Below are positions 1-5,336 of a DNA stretch of 6,088 nt, piece by piece. This DNA comes from an uncultured Eubacterium sp. GTDB lineage: Bacteria > Bacillota > Clostridia > Lachnospirales > Lachnospiraceae. The notes below the pieces were generated by a model, which was not told where the DNA came from, did no database searches, and worked only from the letters and a program-made list of their open reading frames with translations. Numbering within the stretch: position 1 is the first letter of the stretch; the number at the start of each line of letters is the position of its first letter. The position numbers were made by a program, and so were the translations under genes. The stretch spans positions 1 through 6,088 of the forward strand of contig CAJOQF010000316.1 in the NCBI GenBank assembly GCA_905236295.1, in the 5' to 3' direction.

Positions 1-254
1 CAAACCATAAGATAGAGTTTGACCCGAAGGAGTGCATCGGCTGCCAGGTTTGTTATAAGGCATGCTTTATCGATGTTATCCGTTGGGATGCAGAGAATAA
101 AAAGCCGGTTTTCAAGTATGTTGAGGACTGTGAGCATTGTAACTATTGTGAGATTAAATGTCCTAAGGGCTGCATAAAGGTTATACCTGATTTCTCAAGC
201 CAGAGCTGGAGACAGACATTTAACCGTTATAGCAAAGATTACAAGGAGGCGTAA
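1..254 (+). CDS. 2[4Fe-4S] ferredoxin-type subunit, AprB-like (5' partial)
   Basis: The reading frame is open from the window edge (first full codon at base 3) to TAA at 252-254, giving 83 visible residues; the N-terminus lies outside. Two complete four-cysteine motifs are visible. The first is C11-x2-C14-x2-C17-x3-C21, where the residue after the last cysteine is Phe rather than the usual Pro. The second is C43-x2-C46-x2-C49-x3-C53-Pro. This is the classic bacterial-type pattern binding two [4Fe-4S] clusters. The tail after C53 is only about 30 residues and has no membrane segment. The stop lies 3 bases before the ATG of the flavoprotein gene, and the Shine-Dalgarno of that gene sits inside this one, so the two are almost certainly co-translated as partners. 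The likely role is to pass electrons between a donor and the FAD of the neighbouring subunit in the cytoplasm. Order and architecture recall AprB of adenylylsulfate reductase. A generic ferredoxin partner of another FAD oxidoreductase is the alternative. Confidence 0.85.
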   Translation, partial: NHKIEFDPKECIGCQVCYKACFIDVIRWDAENKKPVFKYVEDCEHCNYCEIKCPKGCIKVIPDFSSQSWRQTFNRYSKDYKEA

Positions 255-257
255 AGA

Positions 258-1934
258 ATGAAAAAAGAAGATATCAAGCAGGAAAAGATAACTACTGATG
301 TCCTGGTTGTCGGCGGCGGTATCGGTGGACTTTGCGCAGCCGTTGAAGTAAAAGAGAACAATCCGGACGCAGAAGTTCTTATCGTAGAGAAGCAGACAAC
401 AGGATACGCAGGAAAAGCCAACAAGGGTGGTGGAGTACTTCAGTATTTTGACCTTGAGCATATGAATCCGATGGAGTTCGTTGCATACCACGCAAACAAC
501 GTTGGATGCTTCCTCGGAAACCAGAAGATGATGCTCCAGTATGTTGCGATGAACAACGAGCTTTTGGACAAGCTTGAGGGATGGGGAGTTAAGATCCCGA
601 AGAAGAGAATCCCTACAGGTCCGATGACTTTCATCATCGGTGTTGACCTTGACATCACACTTCAGATGAGAAAGACAGCTGCAAAGCTCGGTGTTAAGTT
701 TATGGACAAGACAACTATCTCTGATATCCTTACAGTAGACGGTAAGGCAGCAGGAGCAGTTGGATACAGCATAATCGACGGTACATTCTATGTATTCGAG
801 AGCAAACTTACCATCATGGCTACAGGTAGCCAGGATTACCGTGTTGCTCCTATGTGGAGTAGTGCACGTGGAGATGGTATCGCAGCTTGCTACCGTGCAG
901 GTGCTGAGATGAGAAATGCAGAGTTCGGTAACTTCATGCAGCTCTTCAGAGTAAACTCAAATCATGAGTGTGTATTCGGCGAGAACGTTATGTATGATGC
1001 CTGGGGTGAGAACCTTACCAAGAACTTCCGTCGTTTCCCTGAGGCAGATATCTCTTCAAGCGCAGTAGCAGAGTGGTACAAGACAATGGCTAAAGGCCGT
1101 GGCCCTGTATATCTCCACATCGATGAGAACCCGCAGACAAGTAACGAGGATATGATGCTTCGTGCCTGGGACAGACCTTACGGTCTTCGTTTCTGGGAGA
1201 TCGACTTCGAGAAGGGCGCAACAGTTGACAAGGATTGGGAAGTAATTCCGGGTCTTGTAGGTGAGCAGTCACCGGTTAAGGTTGACGATAACATGCGCAC
1301 AACATTGGATGGCATGTATGCTATCGGAGATCTCTCTTACGACGGATCATGTGCGCCTGGAGCAGTTCCGGCACCTCCGGGACGTAACCGTGGTTCAGGA
1401 ATCCTCAACGCAGTATTCGCAGCTGTAGTTGCAGGACGTGACGCAGCAGAGGTTGTTAAGAATACAGCACAGCTTTCTGCTGATGATGCTCAGATCGAGC
1501 AGCTCAAAGAGGATGCATTTGCTCCGTTATTCAGAGAGAGCGGTATCAATGCAAAAGAGGTTATCTCTAAGGTTCAGGATGTTATGTGTCCGGTAGAGAA
1601 CTCAGTATACATGAGTGATCAGCGTCTTGAGGAGTGCATCAGAAAGGTTGAGGAGATCAAACCGCTCGTTAGCCAGATGAAGGCTGATGACTTCCACAAA
1701 ATGCTCGAGTGCCATGAGGCAGAGGCTATGGTTCTCTCTGCAGAGATGCAGTTCAGAGCTGCTTCAATGCGTAAGGAGTCCAGAGGATGGTTCTTGCGTG
1801 AGGATTATCCGCAGATGGACAACAAGAACTGGCTCAAGTGGATTACTGTTAAAGATGTAAACGGTGAGATGACATTTGATACAGAGAATGTTCCGATTGA
1901 AGAGTATCCGATCAAGCCACCTGTAATGGGTTAA
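258..1934 (+). CDS. FAD-dependent oxidoreductase, fumarate reductase/AprA superfamily (AprA-like subunit)
   Basis: This is a complete 558-residue soluble flavoprotein. The ATG at 258 is preceded by AAGGAGG (243-249) at 8-base spacing. An N-terminal Rossmann dinucleotide-binding fold is clear: a beta strand, GGGIGG at residues 19-24, then the acidic residue in IVEK (E44) for the FAD ribose. Further family landmarks are ATG at 188-190, GRGP with R281, YAIGD at 354-358, an RNRGSG flavin-contact stretch at 376-381, and the C-terminal helical-domain signature ESRG...REDYP...NWLKW at about 507-528. These place it with FrdA/SdhA/NadB/AprA. Pairing with the upstream 2[4Fe-4S] protein in the order beta-alpha fits AprBA-type adenylylsulfate reductases, but AprA is usually over 600 residues. 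The segment aligned by eye with the substrate-site His of the family (HxxGG in FrdA, GSHSG in AprA) reads VGEQSP (334-339), so the histidine seems absent. No signal peptide, heme motif or membrane segment is seen, which argues against a respiratory periplasmic fumarate reductase. The family call is firm; the substrate is not known. Confidence 0.85.
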   Translation: MKKEDIKQEKITTDVLVVGGGIGGLCAAVEVKENNPDAEVLIVEKQTTGYAGKANKGGGVLQYFDLEHMNPMEFVAYHANNVGCFLGNQKMMLQYVAMNNELLDKLEGWGVKIPKKRIPTGPMTFIIGVDLDITLQMRKTAAKLGVKFMDKTTISDILTVDGKAAGAVGYSIIDGTFYVFESKLTIMATGSQDYRVAPMWSSARGDGIAACYRAGAEMRNAEFGNFMQLFRVNSNHECVFGENVMYDAWGENLTKNFRRFPEADISSSAVAEWYKTMAKGRGPVYLHIDENPQTSNEDMMLRAWDRPYGLRFWEIDFEKGATVDKDWEVIPGLVGEQSPVKVDDNMRTTLDGMYAIGDLSYDGSCAPGAVPAPPGRNRGSGILNAVFAAVVAGRDAAEVVKNTAQLSADDAQIEQLKEDAFAPLFRESGINAKEVISKVQDVMCPVENSVYMSDQRLEECIRKVEEIKPLVSQMKADDFHKMLECHEAEAMVLSAEMQFRAASMRKESRGWFLREDYPQMDNKNWLKWITVKDVNGEMTFDTENVPIEEYPIKPPVMG

Positions 1935-1949
1935 TAGATTATTGCTTAT

Positions 1950-1998
1950 AGGAGGGTCGCAGAGGAAGTTTACACGTTCCTCTAGCGATCCTCTTTTT
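1950..1998 (+). terminator. Rho-independent terminator of the ferredoxin-flavoprotein operon
   Basis: A long hairpin begins 16 bases after the flavoprotein stop. The inner stem AGAGGAA (1961-1967) pairs with TTCCTCT (1977-1983) across a 9-base loop. The stem then continues through CGCT-type pairs (1957-1960 with 1985-1988, one bulged A at 1984) and GGAGGG (1951-1956) with the TCCTCT arm (1989-1994, including G-U pairs). A run of five T (1994-1998) follows immediately. This is a canonical intrinsic terminator with an unusually long stem. Confidence 0.85.
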
Positions 1999-2302
1999 GC
2001 CCGGAAAAAAGTGTTATAATGGGCAGGGAGTTCTGCCTACAAATGATATTGTATCGATCACCGAGAAGCTTGACGGAAGAATGGCTTTGATGGGCGGATG
2101 GGACTCTGCGGTTGACAGGGAAGATGCAACTGAGGAGGAAATCCGAAAAGAAGTAAGGAGAGTGTGTGACGAGTGCGGTCACCTTAAGATGTTTATTCCG
2201 GCAGTGACATATGGATCTACTGCGGGAACTCTCTATCCGCATGTTGGGGAGATAATGAAAGACGAAATTGACAGATATAATGCAGAACACCCGAGGCAAT
2301 AA
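1997..2302 (+). pseudogene. C-terminal remnant of a URO-D-family (methyltransferase-like) protein
   Basis: An open frame of about 101 codons ends at TAA 2300-2302. Its encoded segments (QGVLPTNDI, DGRMALMGGWDS, ATEEEIRKEVRRVCDECGH, then an LYPHV tail) resemble the C-terminal third of uroporphyrinogen decarboxylase-superfamily proteins, especially the corrinoid-methyltransferase-like branch common in anaerobic Firmicutes; this is family recognition by eye. Full-length members are roughly 340-400 residues, so the N-terminal two thirds, including most of the TIM barrel, are missing. The homology begins only a few codons after the terminator hairpin. The only upstream start is a TTG lying in the T-run, with no Shine-Dalgarno; the internal ATG at 2080 also has only a weak purine stretch before it. 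The frame itself has no internal stop. The best reading is a decayed, probably untranslated deletion remnant. A short expressed protein cannot be fully excluded. Confidence 0.6.
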
Positions 2303-2311
2303 CCCCGGGTG
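2288..2311. terminator. Stem-loop between convergent genes, possible bidirectional terminator
   Basis: CACCCG (2288-2293) pairs with CGGGTG (2306-2311), and two more G-C pairs are possible inside. The hairpin overlaps the end of the URO-D remnant and lies just beyond the stop of the convergent flavodoxin gene. There is no immediate T-run on either strand; the nearest + strand T-run is at about 2327-2333. Terminator function is therefore only plausible. Confidence 0.35.
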
Positions 2312-2317
2312 AGAATG

Positions 2318-2710
2318 TTATAAATATTTTTTTGCGAATGCCGTGGCAGAGGACACACTCGCTGCGGCATCTTTTCCCTTAACATAGAAGAAATCGTCTT
2401 CTACAGGAATGCCCTTTGCTGCAAGACCTTTCTTTAAGAGGTCTACAGAATGCTTTGAAATGCTGGATGTTGAGAAAACAACAGCTTTTTTTACCTTTGA
2501 GCCGTCGATAGAAGCCAGATAATTTTTCATGTTCTTGTCGAGGCCGTAGGCATAGAGTGCACCGCCGATGAAAAGGATATCTGTATCCTCGGTGATGGCA
2601 GCGCCTGCTTTGTCAACGGAAACAGCATCAACGCCGCTTGTTGTGGCAATAGTATCTGCGATAGTCTTTGTGTTTCCTGATCTTGAATAGTATCTTACTG
2701 CAACGTTCAT
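2318..2710 (-). CDS. Short-chain flavodoxin-like protein
   Basis: This is a complete 130-residue protein. The start ATG (2708-2710) is preceded on the minus strand by AAAGGA with 7-base spacing. The N-terminus is a beta strand running straight into the FMN phosphate-binding loop SRSGNT (residues 9-14), the hallmark of flavodoxins. The strand DILFIGGALYAYG (44-56) supplies the loop that stacks on the flavin with aromatic side chains. A third loop, STSSIS (80-85), sits where the second isoalloxazine contact is expected. At 130 residues it is slightly shorter than classic short-chain flavodoxins (about 140-150) but all FMN loops are present, so it is likely functional. The expected role is a cytoplasmic one-electron carrier, or a flavodoxin-like oxidoreductase subunit. 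It has its own strong promoter and is convergent with the iron-sulfur/FAD operon, so a shared electron-transfer role is possible but not shown. Confidence 0.87.
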   Translation of the reverse strand: MNVAVRYYSRSGNTKTIADTIATTSGVDAVSVDKAGAAITEDTDILFIGGALYAYGLDKNMKNYLASIDGSKVKKAVVFSTSSISKHSVDLLKKGLAAKGIPVEDDFFYVKGKDAAASVSSATAFAKKYL

Positions 2711-2748
2711 AATATAATCCTTTCACTAACACACAATTTGGAAGATTG

Positions 2749-2767
2749 AGCGCCAATAAATTGCGCT
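2749..2767 (-). promoter_or_regulatory. Inverted repeat at the predicted transcript start of the flavodoxin gene
   Basis: AGCGC (2749-2753) and GCGCT (2763-2767) are perfect inverted arms. They extend inward as AAT (2755-2757) and ATT (2760-2762) if one C is bulged. The outer edge coincides with the transcription start predicted from the upstream -10 box. It could be a repressor operator overlapping +1, or a hairpin at the extreme 5' end of the mRNA that protects the transcript. Confidence 0.45.
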
Positions 2768-2773
2768 AAATAT

Positions 2774-2802
2774 ATTATATGACGCAGATGTTGTTTTGTC
2801 AA
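2774..2802 (-). promoter_or_regulatory. Sigma-A promoter of the flavodoxin gene
   Basis: Reading the minus strand, a perfect -35 TTGACA (complement of 2797-2802) is followed after exactly 17 bases by a perfect -10 TATAAT (complement of 2774-2779). The predicted start is near 2767, giving a leader of about 57 bases before the flavodoxin ATG. It lies in the gap downstream of the PucR-type regulator gene, so the flavodoxin need not depend on readthrough from that gene. Confidence 0.85.
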
Positions 2803-2819
2803 TCGCAATATTCAATTTT

Positions 2820-4373
2820 TTAATCAAAACGCAGGTTGGCAAGCTTAAACGATAATAAAAGCTTAAGCCTTGAGTCGGGATCATTGAGATCTATGCTGTA
2901 TTTTTCTTCGAAATTATTTATATGATAAACGACATTGTTGCGATGCATATTAAGTTTTTTGGAAACCTCGGTTGCGTTGCGGTCGTTTATCAGATAGTTA
3001 TAGAGTATCTCCAGCTGGTGTCTGCTTTTCTTGGAGTCCGTATTCATCAATTCCAAAATGCATGGCTCGCAATAGAATACGAGTTTTTCCTTGATGGTGT
3101 TCTGGGACATCAGATCATATATCCAATAATCCTTAAAATAATATATTTTAGATTCGTTCTCGATAGCGAGACTCTTGTTCTTGGAAATAAGAGCTCTCGT
3201 GTTTGATGCCTGACGGTATGAGGCATAGAAATCACCGATCTCTCTAAACGGTCTGCTGATATAGATTTTGATGTCGTCTCGAGGAAAATCCTTGTAGAAG
3301 CGTACAAGTTGTTCGTTCAGATAATCCTTGTAGGTACGGATTTCGGATGTGGGCAGGTTGTATAAAACGAGTATGCTTTCCTTGTACGGGAATACACAGC
3401 ATCCAACAAGAGTGTTTCTCAAGTAAGACAAAAAGAAGTGCTCCATTGATTTGCGGCGGATATCGGAATCAATGATGATAAGGCAGTAGCAACCTTCGTA
3501 ATCAATATCGGTGTAGTATATACGGTCACGGATCTGATCCATTGGAGTGTCGGGGTTATCAAGCAGATCCATAAGGAAATAATCCGCAACAGAACGATCG
3601 CGCAGGAAATTGGCGCGCTGGTTTTCAAAAATATGTTGTAAATATTCGCAGAACAGTTCAAAAACGGACTGTTCGTAATCATGAGGTTGGATATCGGAGA
3701 AAAGAAGAACCGCATGGGCTACCGGTTCGCCGTCTACATTTATAACCCGGATATAATCGGAGTGTTCGCGGACGGTGTCAGTGCTGCGGATAGCAAAGCC
3801 CGATTTTTTGAGCTGTTCGAAGTCGTGAACTTTCTCGAAGTACTGAACGGAAGCGAGGTCGAGATAACCGTTTTTTAAGGCATTCTGGAAAAGGGTATCA
3901 TTGAAATCGTCCATACCCTTGGTGTGCGCAAGGAGCTTTAGTGCCGGATCGTACAGAAGAACCGGTGATTTTATCATCTCGGCGCAGACATCTATGGCAT
4001 CCTGCACAGAGCCGTCTTTCAAAATGACTGTATTGAGCTTGCGCTCCCATTCACGGAAGTCATTGTAAATGCCGATAAATTCGTTGAATCCTCTGGCAAG
4101 ACCGCCCTTAAACGGGATCAGTATGGAGTAGCCGGAAACTTTGATGCTGTCTGCAGTGGCACAAAAATAGGCCGTGGGCAGAGCACTGGCATCCGGGATG
4201 TTGTTATCCCCGATGAGTTCGGTGACGTAAAGATATGACGGATCAAGTCCCTTGGTTGTCTCGGGCAGCAGCCTTACGCCGTTGATGGGCGTGGTGGCGT
4301 GCATGTTGGCAAAACCGTTTTCTGGATGACTTATCAAAAACCTGGTTATTATCATGGAAAGTGATAGTTTCAT
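2820..4373 (-). CDS. PucR/CdaR-type transcriptional regulator
   Basis: This is a complete 517-residue protein. The ATG (4371-4373) is preceded on the minus strand by AAGGAG (complement of 4382-4387) at 8-base spacing. The C-terminal 60 residues (about 452-510) form the PucR-type helix-turn-helix: a helix LEILYNYLIND, then NATEVSKKLNMHRNNVVYHI (467-486), then an L-rich dimer helix ending in LLLSFKLA. In this family the module follows a GGDEF-like sensor region; residues about 285-410 (strand CYCLIIID, the strand around ILVLYNL, and ISRPFREIGDFYASYRQA) fit that CdaR_GGDEF-like segment. The first 250 residues contain no recognised motif and probably sense a ligand. No membrane segment is seen, so it is cytoplasmic. 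PucR-type proteins usually activate nearby catabolic or cofactor genes. It is divergent from the STAS operon and lies upstream of the flavodoxin on the same strand, so either may be its target. The ligand is unknown. Confidence 0.85.
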   Translation of the reverse strand: MKLSLSMIITRFLISHPENGFANMHATTPINGVRLLPETTKGLDPSYLYVTELIGDNNIPDASALPTAYFCATADSIKVSGYSILIPFKGGLARGFNEFIGIYNDFREWERKLNTVILKDGSVQDAIDVCAEMIKSPVLLYDPALKLLAHTKGMDDFNDTLFQNALKNGYLDLASVQYFEKVHDFEQLKKSGFAIRSTDTVREHSDYIRVINVDGEPVAHAVLLFSDIQPHDYEQSVFELFCEYLQHIFENQRANFLRDRSVADYFLMDLLDNPDTPMDQIRDRIYYTDIDYEGCYCLIIIDSDIRRKSMEHFFLSYLRNTLVGCCVFPYKESILVLYNLPTSEIRTYKDYLNEQLVRFYKDFPRDDIKIYISRPFREIGDFYASYRQASNTRALISKNKSLAIENESKIYYFKDYWIYDLMSQNTIKEKLVFYCEPCILELMNTDSKKSRHQLEILYNYLINDRNATEVSKKLNMHRNNVVYHINNFEEKYSIDLNDPDSRLKLLLSFKLANLRFD

Positions 4374-4500
4374 TTTTAATACTCCTTATACCCTATAGTG
4401 GCAAGTTTAGCACAATTTCGGCATAATTGCATCCAAAAAAAAGCCTTAAATCAACTGTAATGACAAATTGTAAAAAAAGGTTCGAAACGCAGGAAAGCAT
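4374..4500. other. Divergent intergenic region upstream of the PucR-type gene
   Basis: This AT-rich stretch precedes the regulator gene on the minus strand and the STAS promoter on the plus strand. Apart from the regulator's Shine-Dalgarno (complement of 4382-4387), it holds a run of nine A (4434-4442) and a small inverted repeat CAATT/AATTG (4413-4417 and 4425-4429). No convincing -35/-10 pair was found for the regulator; the best -10-like hexamers near 4387-4398 lack a properly spaced -35. It may hold an activator or autoregulator site. Confidence 0.4.
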
Positions 4501-4528
4501 TTGACATGAACACAGGACATGATATAAT
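4501..4528 (+). promoter_or_regulatory. Sigma-A promoter of the STAS-kinase-sensor operon
   Basis: TTGACA (4501-4506) and TATAAT (4523-4528) are both perfect matches, with a 16-base spacer. An extended -10 TG lies at 4520-4521. The predicted start is near 4535, about 30 bases before the STAS start codon. The match to the housekeeping consensus suggests steady basal expression rather than control by an alternative sigma factor. Confidence 0.85.
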
Positions 4529-4552
4529 CATCTTATCTATTTAATTTGAATT

Positions 4553-4558
4553 GGAGGT
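4553..4558 (+). promoter_or_regulatory. Shine-Dalgarno that fixes the STAS start at 4566
   Basis: GGAGGT lies 7 to 8 bases before ATG 4566. An upstream in-frame TTG at 4551 overlaps this site and so cannot use it; ATG 4566 is therefore the real start. Confidence 0.85.
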
Positions 4559-4565
4559 AAAACAC

Positions 4566-4865
4566 ATGTTAAACATTGATCAGAACCAGAATGGAGCAAC
4601 ACTTAGTTTCGCATTGGAAGGCAGACTTGATACCACAACTGCTCCACAGCTTGATGATGCTATAAAAGCAGCTATCGAAGGGGTTACAGAGCTTACTTTT
4701 GATCTTACAAAGCTTGAGTATGTATCCAGTGCCGGACTCAGAGTATTCCTGTCTGCACAGAAAACCATGAACAAGCAGGGTAAGATGGTTATCAAAAATG
4801 TTTCCGAGGAGGTAAACGAGGTATTTGAAGTTACAGGATTCTCAGATATCCTCACAATAGAGTAG
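4566..4865 (+). CDS. STAS-domain anti-sigma-factor antagonist (RsbV/SpoIIAA-like)
   Basis: The product is 99 residues from ATG 4566, the length of a stand-alone STAS domain. An early strand LSFALEGRLDTTTAPQL (13-29) carries the family's typical G-x-L-D-x-x-T turn. The strand LTFDLTKLEYV leads into SSAGLRVFL (54-62), the conserved phosphorylation loop. By alignment with SpoIIAA (Ser58 in DSSGLG), Ser55 is the likely target of the cognate kinase. The C-terminal half (MVIKNVSEEVNEVFEVTGFSDILTI) ends with the usual helix and strand. In this family the unphosphorylated protein binds the kinase/anti-sigma factor and frees its client, and phosphorylation breaks the interaction. The kinase gene follows 35 bases downstream, and a putative membrane sensor follows that, which supports a partner-switching role. 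Confidence 0.92.
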   Translation: MLNIDQNQNGATLSFALEGRLDTTTAPQLDDAIKAAIEGVTELTFDLTKLEYVSSAGLRVFLSAQKTMNKQGKMVIKNVSEEVNEVFEVTGFSDILTIE

Positions 4866-4900
4866 TAAAAACTGTAAAGCTTTGCATTTGAGGGAACGCT

Positions 4901-5308
4901 ATGAAAACAATTGATGTTGATGCGACGATAGATAATTTGACCAAAGTTTTGGAGTTTATCGACGTTAACCTAGAAGAGATAAACTGTGATATGAAAGATC
5001 AGATCGGGATAGATGTTTCAGTGGAGGAACTGTACGTTAATATAGCGCATTATGCGTATCCCGATGGTGTTGGTACGGCTACAATCTCCTATGATTTCAC
5101 AGAAGATACGCGCACGGTAAAGATTATCTTGAAGGATAGCGGAATCCCATTTGACCCACTTGCTAAAGAAGATCCGGATATCACTCTTTCCGCGCAGGAG
5201 AGGGAGATTGGCGGACTTGGTATATTTATGGTCAAAAAGAATATGGATGAATTCCTATATGAATATACCGATGGATGTAACATAACGACCATCACAAAAA
5301 AGCTTTAG
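4901..5308 (+). CDS. GHKL-type serine kinase/anti-sigma factor (RsbW/SpoIIAB-like)
   Basis: This is a 135-residue HATPase_c_2-type protein. ATG 4901 is preceded by GAGGGAA (4890-4896). The N box reads VEELYVNIAHYAYP (41-54), with E43 as the probable catalytic base and N47 as the Mg-ATP asparagine, matching the E-x3-N spacing of RsbW. The G1 box is KDSGIPFDP (78-86). The G2 box is GGLGIFMVKKNMDE (104-117), with the ATP-lid region before it. All ATP-binding elements are intact, so it should be an active kinase. It would phosphorylate the serine of the STAS protein encoded just upstream and, when not captured by that protein, hold a client such as a sigma factor. No client gene is visible in the window. 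Length and motifs are typical of the family (about 135-160 residues). Confidence 0.92.
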   Translation: MKTIDVDATIDNLTKVLEFIDVNLEEINCDMKDQIGIDVSVEELYVNIAHYAYPDGVGTATISYDFTEDTRTVKIILKDSGIPFDPLAKEDPDITLSAQEREIGGLGIFMVKKNMDEFLYEYTDGCNITTITKKL

Positions 5309-5336
5309 GTAACAGCAGTACCGGGGTTATAAAGCT

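Noticed and set aside
195..491. Minus-strand open frame opposite the flavoprotein start
   Set aside because: It is a shadow of the flavoprotein gene: no ribosome binding site, no recognisable domain, and the opposite strand carries clear family motifs.
2015..2020. TATAAT hexamer just after the terminator, as a promoter for the URO-D fragment
   Set aside because: No -35-like hexamer at 16-18 bases; the nearest (TTGCCC at 1997-2002) is only 12 bases away. The hexamer also lies inside the remnant frame.
4387..4420. Sigma-A promoter for the PucR-type gene
   Set aside because: TATA-like hexamers exist close to the Shine-Dalgarno, but no -35 element with 16-18 base spacing was found.
4413..4429. 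CAATT/AATTG inverted repeat as a defined operator
   Set aside because: Five-base arms in an AT-rich region are expected by chance; kept only as part of the intergenic description.
4580..4855. Minus-strand open frame opposite the STAS gene
   Set aside because: It is antisense to a well-supported gene, with composition and residues expected of a shadow frame and no start signal.
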